DNA of 38,692 bases, from contig JACVRW010000019.1 in the NCBI GenBank assembly GCA_014534235.1, forward strand, positions 1 through 38,692. Reading direction: 5' to 3'. A program made the translations under genes and the position numbers. Origin of the DNA: Thermoleophilaceae bacterium (GTDB lineage: Bacteria > Actinomycetota > Thermoleophilia > Solirubrobacterales > Thermoleophilaceae). Below, one piece after another: positions 1 to 7,261 of the stretch. How positions within the stretch are numbered: the first letter of the stretch is position 1; the number at the start of each line of letters is the position of its first letter. The notes under the pieces were generated by a model, which ran no database searches, was not told where the DNA came from, and saw only the letters and a list, made by a program, of their open reading frames with translations.

Positions 1-35
1 TATCCTGGGAGGAGCCACTACACTTTCTGAAGCAA

Positions 36-108
36 CGAGTCGGCCAGGAGTCGAACCTGTCACCAGGGGAAGACCTGGATCGCCGCGCCCACACCGCGGC
101 ACCGACCC
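36..108 (-). tRNA. tRNA-like fold, possible pseudo-tRNA
   Basis: Read on the minus strand this 73-nt stretch folds much like a tRNA. A 7-bp acceptor stem pairs GGGTCGG with CCGACTC (one G-U). A 5-bp D-type stem pairs GCCGC with GCGGC. A T-arm carries the invariant TTCGACT loop after AGG, giving the GGTTCGANTCC B-box pattern. The middle hairpin is wrong for a normal tRNA: CCAGG/CCTGG closes a 6-nt loop (TCTTCC) and sits about 3 nt late, so no anticodon can be assigned. The D-loop lacks the usual A14, and CCA is not encoded. It may be a degenerate tRNA or a tRNA-like remnant beside the insertion sequence. The combined pairing is unlikely by chance, but function is doubtful. Confidence 0.38.
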
Positions 109-118
109 AAGTAGCGCC

Positions 119-170
119 GACCCCCGGCGACCGCTAGGCCGCGACAGCTTCACGGTCGCCGGGGGTCTTT
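119..170 (+). terminator. intrinsic terminator, 15-bp stem
   Basis: Perfect 15-bp inverted repeat (119-133 with 153-167), 19-nt loop, followed by TTT on the plus strand. It would end a plus-strand transcript entering from the left; no gene feeding it is visible in the window. On the minus strand there is no T-run. From 171 to 402 I see no gene or clear element. Confidence 0.55.
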
Positions 171-402
171 AACGTCGCCCGTCGCGCTCGGCTAGCCACT
201 AAAGGACGGGGCGACTTGGCCTCTCCTCATGTGGCCTGCTCCCGGTCGCCTTCGGGAAGCGAATACGAAGATGGCCGTCCCGCTGGCGACTTTGAGCCGG
301 CCTCGGTGGTTCTAGCCGACGAGATTCGTCAGCAGCAGCTCGTCCGGTAGCTTGCTGTCGTTGCGGCGTGCGAGTGGTCGGGGAGGTCCCGGCTGAGGCG
401 GG

Positions 403-1315
403 CTACCGAGTCTCGCGGTACTTGAGCCGCTTGCCCTCGGCCTGCGAGAGCGCTGCCACGGTGCGCGCGGAGTCGCTGGCATGGCGGGCGTTGTAGCGGA
501 AGTCGAACTCGGCCAAGTAGCGATCCAGGTAGGCGCGGCTGACGTGGTGATAGATGCCGTTGACCGCGCTTCAGGTTTGCGAAGTAGCTTTCAACGGTGT
601 TCGTATGCGTGGAGCCGCGGACGTACTCGCCGTAGCCGTGGGTCACGGTGTCATGGGCGGCGAAGTCCTTGCCAACCTCGCGGTAGGCCAGCCACTCGTC
701 TGTGACAAGCCGCGAGCGCGGATCGACATGCTCCCGGACCGCGCCACCTAGCTCGCGAGCAGTCACGTTCGCCACTCGGAAGGAACGAGCGCGGCCGTCG
801 CGTTCCACCAGCGTCATGACCGGTGTCTTGTGCTTGGCTCCGCGGCCTCGTCCCTCGGAGCGACCCTTGCGCTTTCCGCCGATGTAGCTCTCGTCCGCTT
901 CGACGGTCCCGGACAGACGGGACACGAAGGCCGGATCACGCATCGCCTCGCGGATGCGGTGGAACATGAACCAGGCGGTCTTGTAGCTCACGCCGAGCAT
1001 CCGGTGGAGCTGGTGGGCGCTCATGCCCTTCTTGGACGAGCAGAGCAGGTAGAAGGCGGCCAGCCACTTATTCAGCGGGATATGGCTCGACTCGAAGATC
1101 GTGCCGACCGTGACCGTGAACTGTTTCCGGCAGGCGCGGCACTTCCAGAGCCGACGCTTGGTGGCCTTGGACTTCAGCCGGTAGGGCTCCCGCTCGGACT
1201 CGCCACAGTGCGGGCAGACAACGCCGTTCGCCCACCGAATCGACTCTAGGTACTCGGCGGCGGCGACCGGATCGGTGAACCGGGGGTCTAGAAGGTGAAG
1301 ATCGCCGCTTTCCAT
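403..1315 (-). pseudogene. IS1595-family transposase, frameshifted near its C-terminus
   Basis: The N-terminal zinc ribbon (CPHCG ... CRACRKQF) is followed by the segment HQLHRMLGVSYKTAWFM and then the DDE-type core: VEADESYIGG, LVTDEWLAY and NTVESYF supply the D, D and E. The frame is normal to KRG at about 565. Then the open frame (which would run to 329) becomes Arg/Pro-rich nonsense, while the adjacent frame continues the family's C-terminus, including YHHVSRAYLDRYLAEFDFRY and EGKRLKYRE, and stops at TAG 403-405. Two bases appear lost (or one gained) in GCGCGGTC. Without ribosomal frameshifting the protein has a wrong tail of about 80 residues, so transposition is probably impaired. A sequencing error remains possible. 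Confidence 0.85.
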
Positions 1316-1321
1316 GCCCTT

Positions 1322-1350
1322 ATCGTCTCACGGGAGCGTGGGTTTGTCAA
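1322..1350 (-). promoter_or_regulatory. promoter of the IS1595 transposase
   Basis: Minus-strand TTGACA (1350-1345), 17-nt spacer, then GACGAT (1327-1322). Transcription would begin at or next to the transposase ATG at 1315, so the message may be leaderless. The -35 is a perfect consensus; the -10 is weak. Confidence 0.45.
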
Positions 1351-1391
1351 GTACATAATCCCGGCAGGGTATAGCGGCACTCCCGGCGGTG

Positions 1392-2108
1392 TCATCGGGC
1401 CCTCAGCCTCAGCCCGGGCACCTTCCAGACCGCCTCGAGCGCGATGCGGGGGGTCATCTTCGAGACGCCACGGCGTCGCTCCCGGAACACGATCGGCACC
1501 TCCATCACGGTGTATCCCGCCCGCACGGCCTTGTAGGTCAGCTCGATCTGGAAGCCGTAGCCGTTCGCGTGGACCCCGTTGAGGTCGAGCGTCTCGAGCA
1601 CACGCCGGTGGAAGCACTTGAACCCCCCGGTCAGGTCGCGCACCGGGATTCCCAGCACCAGACGGGCGTACGCGCAGCCGCCCCGGCTCACCATCCGGCG
1701 CGCCATCCCCCAGTTGGCCACGCCGCCGCCGGGGACGTAGCGCGATCCCAGCACGAGGTCGGCGGCGTTCGCTGCGGCGATCAGCCGGGGTACGTCGGCG
1801 GGGTCGTGCGAGAAGTCGGCGTCCATCTCCATCACGAGCTCCGCCCCGGCGCCGAGCGCCACCTCGAACCCCGCGAGGTACGCCCGACCAAGCCCCTGCT
1901 TGTGCGCGCGGTGCAAGACCTCCACATGCGCGACCTCCCTGGCCAGCCGGTCCGCCTCGTCGCCGGTGCCGTCGGGCGAGTTGTCGTCCACCACCAGGAT
2001 CCTGTGAGTCAGGCCCGTGGACTCGAGCCGGGGCAGGAGGGCTTGGACCAGCGGCTCGAGGTTCTCGACCTCGTTGTAGGTGGGGAGGATGAGCCACAGC
2101 GCCGCCAC
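1392..2108 (-). CDS. polyprenol-phosphate mannosyltransferase-like GT2 glycosyltransferase
   Basis: A 238-residue family 2 glycosyltransferase resembling dolichol/polyprenol monophosphate mannose synthase (the catalytic domain of Ppm1). It would transfer mannose from GDP-mannose to a polyprenyl phosphate on the inner face of the membrane, making a donor for lipoglycan or protein glycosylation. The nucleotide fold opens with LILPTYNEVENL (6-17), then VVDDNSPDGT (39-48); the metal-binding DAD lies in MEMDADFSHD (93-102), and GSRYVPGGGV and DLTGGFKCF are family signatures. There is no C-terminal membrane domain, as in soluble DPM1-type enzymes. I chose GTG 2108 because it directly precedes the first strand and because the divergent polX begins at 2130; an open frame continues upstream antisense to polX but carries no GT homology. 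Confidence 0.85.
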   Translation of the reverse strand: MAALWLILPTYNEVENLEPLVQALLPRLESTGLTHRILVVDDNSPDGTGDEADRLAREVAHVEVLHRAHKQGLGRAYLAGFEVALGAGAELVMEMDADFSHDPADVPRLIAAANAADLVLGSRYVPGGGVANWGMARRMVSRGGCAYARLVLGIPVRDLTGGFKCFHRRVLETLDLNGVHANGYGFQIELTYKAVRAGYTVMEVPIVFRERRRGVSKMTPRIALEAVWKVPGLRLRAR

Positions 2109-2117
2109 GGAGGCGCG

Positions 2118-2124
2118 TACGCTA
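2118..2124. promoter_or_regulatory. overlapping divergent -10 elements, glycosyltransferase/polX
   Basis: Plus-strand TACGCT (2118-2123) lies 6 nt before the polX GTG. Minus-strand TAGCGT (complement of 2119-2124) lies 10 nt before the glycosyltransferase GTG. The two hexamers share five bases within TAGCGTACGC-type symmetry. Only 21 bp separate the start codons, so both messages would have almost no leader. Confidence 0.45.
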
Positions 2125-2129
2125 ATCGG

Positions 2130-3854
2130 GTGCGCAACGCTGACATCGCGGAGGCCTTCGAGGAGTTGGCGAGCCTTTACGAGCTGGACGGGGCGGTCGT
2201 CTACCGCGTGGTCGCCTACCGCAACGCGGCCAAGGCGATCCGCGAGGCGGGCGTCTCCGTCGAGGAGCTGGCGCGCCAGGGTCGCGTCGAGGAGCTCGCC
2301 GGGGTCGGGAAGACGATCGCCGAGAAGATCGACGCGCTGCTCGAGACCGGCTCGATCCCCTCGGCCGACAAGCTCAAGGCGCGCATCCCTCCCGGGCTGA
2401 TCGAGGTCACGCGCATACCGGGCCTCGGCCCAAAACGCGCGCGCCAGCTCCACCAGGAGCTCGGTATCACGTCAATCGCCGACCTGCGCGAGGCGGCGGA
2501 GCAGGGTCGCCTGAAGGAGGTCCCCGGCTTCGGAAAGAAGGCGGAGGAGAACGTCCTTGCCGCCCTCGCCGCGGGCGCGGACGGGCGTCCCAAGCCACGT
2601 CTCGTCCTGTCGGAGGCGTTGCCGGTCGGTGAGGAGATGGTTGCTGCGCTCCGGGACCAGCCGGCGGCCGTCCGCGTGCAGCTGGCCGGCAGCGCGCGCC
2701 GGATGACCGACACCATCAAGGACCTCGACATCGTTGCCGCCGCGAGCGACGCCGCGGCGCTCGTGGAGGCCTTCTGCGGCATGTCGGCGGTTGACGAGGT
2801 CTACGTCTCGGGTGAGGCGGGCGCGAAGGCCGTCACCCACTCGGGACTACCGGTCGACCTCCGGATCGTGCCCGCGGAGGCGTTCGGCAACCTGCTCCAG
2901 CACTTGACGGGGTCCGGGAAGCACAACGAGGCCCTGCGCACCGAGGCGGTCAGGCGCGGCCTGCACGTGAGCGAGTACGGCATCGCCGACGACGAGACCG
3001 GCGAGACGGTCGCGTTTGCAACCGAGGAGCAGGTCTACGAGCGTCTCGGCATGCAGTTCATTCCCCCCGAGCTGCGCGAGAACCGCGGTGAGCTCGAGGC
3101 CGCACGGGAACACCGGCTACCCGGTCTGATCGAGCTCGGCGACATCCGCGGCGATCTGCACATGCACACGGTGCTGTCCGACGGCCGCAACACGCTCGAG
3201 GAGATGGTCGACGCGGCCGCGGAGCACGGCTATGAGTACATTGCGATCACCGAGCACTCCGCGACGCACGGGTTTGGCAGCGGGGTGCCGCCGGACGAGC
3301 TCCGCCTTCGGGTCGAACGTATCCGCTCACTTGAGGGGCCGGGCATCACGGTGCTGGCAGGCACCGAGACCAACGTGCTGCCGGACGGCTCGCTCGACTA
3401 CGCCGACGACGTGCTCGAGGAGCTCGATTGGGTCGTGGCCAGCCTGCACACCTCTTTCCGGATGCCGGAGAAGGAGCAGACGGACCGCATGCTAAGGGCG
3501 ATGGAGCACCGCCTGGTCGACGTGATCGGTCACCCCACCGGACGCATGATCGGCCGCCGCGATTCCTATGAGCTGGATGTCGATCGGGTGATCGCGAAGG
3601 CGGTCGAGACGGGCACGTTCCTCGAGATCAACGCCAATCCCAACCGGCGCGACCTGAACGACGTGTACGCGCGCTCCGCCGCCGAGGCCGGCGCGATGCT
3701 CGTGATCGACTCGGACGCCCACCGCGCGGACACGCTGCGGCGTAACATGCGCTACGGGGTGGCCACCGCGCGCCGCGCCTGGCTGGCCGCGGAGCAGGTC
3801 GCCAACACGCGGGTCTGGCCCGAGCTGGCACGGATGCGCAAGCGCGAGCGCTAG
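2130..3854 (+). CDS. polX: DNA polymerase X family with C-terminal PHP domain
   Basis: A 574-residue bacterial PolX, the usual family length. It fills short gaps in base-excision and break repair, and its PHP domain supplies a metal-dependent 3'-5' exonuclease or phosphoesterase activity. The N-terminal 8-kDa domain has helix-hairpin-helix segments (GVGKTIAEKI, IPGLGPKRA, VPGFGKKAEEN). The nucleotidyltransferase motif is LAGSARR followed by DLDIV, with a third Asp in PVDLRIV. The PHP domain starts near residue 340 with GDLHMHT and continues with EHSATHG, a histidine in VASLHTS, and DSDAHRAD. The open frame extends upstream to 1389, but that part is antisense to the glycosyltransferase; GTG 2130 fits the domain start and follows a -10 hexamer. 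Confidence 0.93.
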   Translation: MRNADIAEAFEELASLYELDGAVVYRVVAYRNAAKAIREAGVSVEELARQGRVEELAGVGKTIAEKIDALLETGSIPSADKLKARIPPGLIEVTRIPGLGPKRARQLHQELGITSIADLREAAEQGRLKEVPGFGKKAEENVLAALAAGADGRPKPRLVLSEALPVGEEMVAALRDQPAAVRVQLAGSARRMTDTIKDLDIVAAASDAAALVEAFCGMSAVDEVYVSGEAGAKAVTHSGLPVDLRIVPAEAFGNLLQHLTGSGKHNEALRTEAVRRGLHVSEYGIADDETGETVAFATEEQVYERLGMQFIPPELRENRGELEAAREHRLPGLIELGDIRGDLHMHTVLSDGRNTLEEMVDAAAEHGYEYIAITEHSATHGFGSGVPPDELRLRVERIRSLEGPGITVLAGTETNVLPDGSLDYADDVLEELDWVVASLHTSFRMPEKEQTDRMLRAMEHRLVDVIGHPTGRMIGRRDSYELDVDRVIAKAVETGTFLEINANPNRRDLNDVYARSAAEAGAMLVIDSDAHRADTLRRNMRYGVATARRAWLAAEQVANTRVWPELARMRKRER

Positions 3855-3870
3855 CGCCGGCGGCCTCCGC

Positions 3871-4398
3871 CTACCGAACCGGCTGCGTCTCCACCGGCTC
3901 GACCCTGCGTAGCCCCGGCAGGCGGAGCAGCTTCGGCGCCCCGAACGGCGAGCTCTTGTCGAACCAGAACTCCACGCCGTCGCGGCCCTCGATCGCGGCG
4001 ACGGCGGCGTGCTGCTTGCGCCAGAGGAGCGCCATGAGGAGGCAGTAGCCGGTGGCGATCACGGGGACCTGGGGGAAGAAGAAGCCGATGACGCCGGACG
4101 CGACCGCGAGCACCGCCAGCGGCCAAAGGCGGTTGAACATCACCGTGCCCGGCTCTAGCTCGGGGAGGGTGTTCGTGCTTCGGGCAGAGGCGAGCAGTCG
4201 GGCGATTCCCTTCGTGGCTACCGGCCTTCGGCCGATCCAGACGCCGGCGAGCGCGGCGAGGATCCACCAGCCGGCGGCCACGTAGACGAGCGCATCCGAG
4301 TCGGCGCGGGCGGCGCCGAGGACCGAAACGACCGCGAGCGCGGTGCCGGCGCCGCCGAAGAGCAGCACTGCGACCCGGAGGAAGTCGCGGAACCTCAC
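3871..4398 (-). CDS. conserved membrane protein of unknown function
   Basis: A 175-residue protein with about four hydrophobic segments: residues 7-30, 37-56, near 91-112 and near 112-127. It ends in a soluble, charged tail containing EGRDGVEFWFDKSSPFG. I do not recognise a named family. The tail motif suggests a cytoplasmic domain after a small membrane bundle. Its GTG start overlaps the otsB stop by four bases (GTGA, 4395-4398), so it is very likely co-transcribed and translationally coupled with otsB. It ends 16 bp from the convergent polX stop with no clear terminator between them. No function is claimed. Confidence 0.7.
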   Translation of the reverse strand: MRFRDFLRVAVLLFGGAGTALAVVSVLGAARADSDALVYVAAGWWILAALAGVWIGRRPVATKGIARLLASARSTNTLPELEPGTVMFNRLWPLAVLAVASGVIGFFFPQVPVIATGYCLLMALLWRKQHAAVAAIEGRDGVEFWFDKSSPFGAPKLLRLPGLRRVEPVETQPVR

Positions 4399-5207
4399 GC
4401 CGCGGCGAGCGCGGCGAGCACGCGCGTGAAGCCCGTGACGCCGTCGACCACTATGTCCGCGCGCTCGACGATCGCCGGCGGGCCCTCGTCCGAGCGAACG
4501 CCCACCCGCACGACGGCTTCGAGCTTGCCGTCGCCCTGAAGCGACTCCAGCGCGTCGAAGGCATCGAGGTCGGTGACGTCGTCACCGCCGAAGAGCGCGG
4601 CGTGCGATCTCGCCCGCTCGACCAGGGCACGGACCGCCTGGCCCTTGTCGACGGGAACGGGCGGGCGCACCTCGAGCACCTTTCGGCCCCAGTGCGTTAC
4701 GAGACCGGCCGCCTCGGTCTCTTCCGCAAGCGCCTCGAGGTACGCGCGCGCCGCGTCCTCGTCCGGGACGTCGCGCCAGTGGAAGGCGGCGATCGCGCCC
4801 TTGTCCTCGATCCTTATCCTCAGGCGGCGCAGCTGGCGGGTGTCGTGGTCCTGGGCGAAGCGCCGAACGCGGCCCTCCCACCCCTGAAACGCCTGCACGG
4901 TGCGCGGGCGGGCGGCGCCCGGGTCGAGCAGCTCCGCGCCGTGGGAGCCCGCGTAGGCGATGCCCCCGACCCCAACCAGCCGCCGCGCCTCGGTCGCCGA
5001 GCGGCCCGAGATACACGCCACGCAGCCGTAGCGGCGCGCCAGCCGGCCGAGTAGGCGCGACACGTCCTTGTGGACCTTGGCGTCCTCGGCGCGCCGAACG
5101 ATCGGGGCGAGCGTGCCGTCGATGTCGCACAGCACGGCCGCCCGCAAGGGGTCGGTGGTCAGCGGCCGGAGAGCATCTGACAGGGCGTCGGCTGGGGGAG
5201 CGGACAC
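4395..5207 (-). CDS. otsB: trehalose-6-phosphate phosphatase
   Basis: A 270-residue HAD-superfamily enzyme that removes phosphate from trehalose 6-phosphate, the last step of the OtsA/OtsB route to the osmoprotectant trehalose. HAD motif I is DIDGTLAPI (near 29-37), motif II lies in ACISGRS, and motif IV is FGGDDVTDLDAF; VPVDKGQAV supplies the conserved lysine. The conserved SHGAE substrate loop is present (AGSHGAELL). Length matches the family. The trehalose-phosphate synthase gene (otsA) is not in the window. The GTG start at 5207 lies only 20 bp from the divergent TSUP gene and 7 nt downstream of a CATACT hexamer, so the message may be leaderless. Confidence 0.9.
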   Translation of the reverse strand: MSAPPADALSDALRPLTTDPLRAAVLCDIDGTLAPIVRRAEDAKVHKDVSRLLGRLARRYGCVACISGRSATEARRLVGVGGIAYAGSHGAELLDPGAARPRTVQAFQGWEGRVRRFAQDHDTRQLRRLRIRIEDKGAIAAFHWRDVPDEDAARAYLEALAEETEAAGLVTHWGRKVLEVRPPVPVDKGQAVRALVERARSHAALFGGDDVTDLDAFDALESLQGDGKLEAVVRVGVRSDEGPPAIVERADIVVDGVTGFTRVLAALAAA

Positions 5208-5213
5208 GCGCCG

Positions 5214-5220
5214 TAGTATG
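5214..5220. promoter_or_regulatory. overlapping divergent -10 elements, otsB/TSUP
   Basis: Plus-strand TAGTAT (5214-5219) is 8 nt before the TSUP ATG. Minus-strand CATACT (complement of 5215-5220) is 7 nt before the otsB GTG. The two hexamers overlap by five bases in a 20-bp intergenic gap, a second case of back-to-back leaderless-type promoters. Confidence 0.45.
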
Positions 5221-5227
5221 CCCCGCG

Positions 5228-5584
5228 ATGCCGTCGCGGCTGCCTCGCCTAGCCGCCATCGCCACCGCGGCGGGCGCGTTCTCGGGTCTCTTCGGGGTCG
5301 GGGGTGGGACCATCATCGTCCCGCTGCTCGTGCTCTGGCTCGGCTACGAGCAGAAGGAGGCCACGGGCACGTCGCTTGCGGCGATCATCGTGATCGGAGG
5401 TATGGCCGCCGCGGCGCAGGCCGCGTACGGCAACGTGGACCTCGCGAAGGGGCTCCTCATCGGCCTGCCCGGCGCGGCAGGGGTCGTCGCCGGAGCCGCC
5501 ATACAGCAGCGGATCTCCCACCGCGCCGTCGCGGCAGCGTTCATCGTGCTGTTGCTCGCGTCCGCGGCGATCCTCATCTTCTGA
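5228..5584 (+). CDS. half-size TSUP (TauE/SafE) permease, first subunit
   Basis: A 118-residue membrane protein equal to one half of a sulfite exporter TauE/SafE (TSUP) transporter. Members of this family move sulfite, sulfoacetate or other small organic anions across the inner membrane and normally have two homologous halves totalling about 250 residues. The signature FSGLFGVGGGTIIVPLL falls near residues 18-34, and EATGTSLAAIIVIGG is the typical second helix. Four hydrophobic segments are visible. It ends TGA, with the next gene's ATG sharing the last base (TGATG), so the two halves are translated as a coupled pair. Start ATG 5228 follows TAGTAT at 8 nt. Confidence 0.85.
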   Translation: MPSRLPRLAAIATAAGAFSGLFGVGGGTIIVPLLVLWLGYEQKEATGTSLAAIIVIGGMAAAAQAAYGNVDLAKGLLIGLPGAAGVVAGAAIQQRISHRAVAAAFIVLLLASAAILIF

Positions 5585-5976
5585 TGGACGCGCTCGACTG
5601 GACCGGTCTGCTGGCGCTTTCGTTCGCCGCCGGGACGGCGGGCGGCCTCTTGGGCGTCGGCGGCGGGGTCCTGTTCGTGCCCGCTCTCGTCGTGTTCGCC
5701 GGTCAATCGCAGCTCGGCGCCCAGGCGACGTCGCTCGTTGCGATCGTGGTTGTCTCGCTCGTGGGCACCTGGCGGCAGCGCGGATACGGGAACGTACGGC
5801 TTCGCGACGGGGTCACCGTCGGCCTCCTCTCGCCGCTGGGGGTTCTCGCCGGGGTAGTGCTCGCAAACGCGGTCCCGGAGCGGGTCCTCGAGCTGTCGTT
5901 CGCCGCGGTGCAGCTCTACATCGCCGCGCAGCTGGCGCGCGAGGTTGGCCTTCCCTCCCGACCCGTGAAGCGCTAG
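5584..5976 (+). CDS. half-size TSUP (TauE/SafE) permease, second subunit
   Basis: A 130-residue homologue of the preceding protein and the second half of a presumed two-subunit TSUP transporter. It repeats the signature as AGGLLGVGGGVLFVPALV (near 19-36), followed by QLGAQATSLVAIVVVS and a GYGNVRLRDG loop matching the AYGNVDLAKG loop of its neighbour. Four hydrophobic segments are visible. Start ATG 5584 overlaps the upstream stop by one base. The substrate cannot be told from sequence. It could be one ancestral gene split by a nonsense event, but each half has its own full four-helix repeat and a proper start, which favours a genuine split pair. Confidence 0.85.
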   Translation: MDALDWTGLLALSFAAGTAGGLLGVGGGVLFVPALVVFAGQSQLGAQATSLVAIVVVSLVGTWRQRGYGNVRLRDGVTVGLLSPLGVLAGVVLANAVPERVLELSFAAVQLYIAAQLAREVGLPSRPVKR

Positions 5977-5987
5977 CGTCCAGCTCG

Positions 5988-6320
5988 GTGGAGATCCTCG
6001 ACGTCCAGAGCGAGGACCGAAACGGACTCGTGCACGTCGCCCTCCGGGGCGAGCTCGATCTCTCGTCGGTCGGGAAGGTCCAGGAGGAGCTACGGCGCGT
6101 AGAGGCGTCCTCGCCGCGGGTCGTCGTCCTGGACCTCTCGAAGCTCACGTTTCTCGACTCGACCGGGCTGCGCTGCCTCGTGACGGCCGATGAGCGCGCC
6201 CGCGACGAGGGTCGGCGGGTGGTGATCGTCCGCGGGCCGGAGGCCGTGCAGCGGGTGTTCTCGATCACCCGGCTCGACGACCGGCTGGAGATGGTGGACG
6301 ACGCCTCGACCGTCGCCTGA
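5988..6320 (+). CDS. STAS-domain anti-sigma factor antagonist
   Basis: A 110-residue single STAS domain of the SpoIIAA/RsbV type. Such proteins, when unphosphorylated, bind an anti-sigma kinase and release a SigB/SigF-type sigma factor. The phosphorylatable serine lies in FLDSTGLR (Ser58), preceded by the usual VLDLSKLTF strand. The gene starts at GTG 5988, 8 nt after TAGCGT (5974-5979), 11 bp after the TSUP pair. Downstream lies a SigB/F-like sigma gene, the expected ultimate target. No RsbW-like anti-sigma kinase is visible in the window, so the partner must be elsewhere. Confidence 0.88.
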   Translation: MEILDVQSEDRNGLVHVALRGELDLSSVGKVQEELRRVEASSPRVVVLDLSKLTFLDSTGLRCLVTADERARDEGRRVVIVRGPEAVQRVFSITRLDDRLEMVDDASTVA

Positions 6321-6329
6321 CCCCCAAGG

Positions 6330-6354
6330 GTTTGACCCCTCGCCGGAAGGGTGA
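6330..6354 (+). promoter_or_regulatory. SigB/SigF-type promoter of the sigma operon
   Basis: GTTT (6330-6333), a 15-nt spacer, then GGGTGA (6349-6354). This fits the GTTT-N(13-17)-GGGTA(A/T) pattern read by SigB/SigF-type sigma factors except for one base in the -10. It lies about 110 bp upstream of the SigB/F-like gene and suggests positive autoregulation. The intervening leader ends in a strong Shine-Dalgarno (GGGAGGAGG, 6443-6451). Confidence 0.5.
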
Positions 6355-6462
6355 TACTTCGATAAGGTCGGTTCGGACGTCGCCCGCTCGGCTCGCCCGC
6401 TGGAAGCGGTATCCCGTGGGCGGCGGCTGCAGAAACGTACCTGGGAGGAGGTTCTGTGGCGC

Positions 6463-7260
6463 ATGGCTACTGCCACGTCGGCGGCTGAGGCCGACAGGGC
6501 CGAAACCCCCGCGCAGGGCAGGCTCGTGGAGGAGAAGCTGCTGCTGCGCTACCACCGCGACGGGGACCTCGAAGCTCGTGAGGAGCTCGTCCTTCGCTTC
6601 ATGCCCGTGGCACGTCAGCTCGCCTCACGCTACCGCCATGCCGGCGAGCCCCAGGAGGACCTGGTGCAGGTCGCCTGCGTGGGGCTCCTGAAGGCGGTCG
6701 ACCGCTACGAGCCCGAGCATGGGGGCGGCTTCACTCGCTACGCCGTTCCGACGATGCTGGGGGAGCTGAAGCGCCATTTCCGCGACAAGGGGTGGGCGGT
6801 TCACGTGCCGCGTGCAACCCAGGAGCTGGTGCTGAAGGTGACCGAGGCGCTCGGGACGCTGCCCGCCAAGCTCGGTCGCTCGCCGCGGCCGCGCGACATC
6901 GCCTCCGCGATCGGCTCGCGGCCGGAGGAGGTGCTCGAGGCGATGGAGGCCGCGACCGCCTATGAGGCGACCTCGCTGGACGCCTCGCGCGGCGGCGAGC
7001 ACGACGACGGCGACTGGACGCATGCCGACACCTTGGGCGCCGAGGAGCGCGGCTACGAGCTGGTCGAGATCGGAGAGACCCTGCGGGGGACGCTCGATGC
7101 GCTGCCCGCGCGCGACCGGATCATCCTTCGCCTGCGCTTCGAGCAGGATCTGACTCAAGCCGAGATCGCGGACCTCGTAGGGGTCTCGCAGATGCACGTC
7201 TCGCGGCTGCTCCGGCGCTCGCTCGATCGTCTGGCGGCGGCAGGCGCCGCGGCGGCGTAG
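6463..7260 (+). CDS. SigB/SigF-family alternative RNA polymerase sigma factor
   Basis: A 265-residue group 3 sigma factor of the SigB/SigF/SigG family, which redirects RNA polymerase to general-stress or developmental promoters. Region 2 is visible from about residue 26 ([10 protein letters not shown] ... [34 protein letters not shown] split over 60-95). Region 3 follows ([16 protein letters not shown]). Region 4 ends the protein with a helix-turn-helix containing [23 protein letters not shown] 6463 is supported by GGGAGGAGG 11 nt upstream. The next sigma gene begins 2 nt after the stop, so the two are co-transcribed. Control is probably through the STAS protein just upstream and the SigB-like promoter between them. 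Confidence 0.92.
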   Translation: MATATSAAEADRAETPAQGRLVEEKLLLRYHRDGDLEAREELVLRFMPVARQLASRYRHAGEPQEDLVQVACVGLLKAVDRYEPEHGGGFTRYAVPTMLGELKRHFRDKGWAVHVPRATQELVLKVTEALGTLPAKLGRSPRPRDIASAIGSRPEEVLEAMEAATAYEATSLDASRGGEHDDGDWTHADTLGAEERGYELVEIGETLRGTLDALPARDRIILRLRFEQDLTQAEIADLVGVSQMHVSRLLRRSLDRLAAAGAAAA

Positions 7261-7261
7261 C

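Larger units (their letters stand above)
403..1350 (-). mobile_element. IS1595-family insertion sequence, ends not resolved
   Basis: The element is recognised from its transposase gene only. The region just upstream of the gene holds its promoter. I searched by eye for terminal inverted repeats between 171 and 402 and between 1316 and 1391 and found no convincing matching pair, so the true boundaries are unknown and the left end may be deleted. The stated span covers the gene and its promoter, not the mapped ends. Confidence 0.5.

Noticed and set aside
36..170. tmRNA (ssrA) 3' end
   Set aside because: The T-arm and acceptor are on the minus strand and the 5' half is local, with a D-type stem, so a tRNA-like fold explains it better than a 350-nt tmRNA.
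562..572. Programmed ribosomal frameshift in the IS1595 transposase
   Set aside because: No slippery X-XXY-YYZ heptamer or following hairpin is evident; a simple indel explains the frame change.
1389..2129. Upstream extension of the polX frame to 1389
   Set aside because: It is antisense to a well-supported glycosyltransferase and shows no homology; PolX proteins start at the helical domain that begins at 2130.
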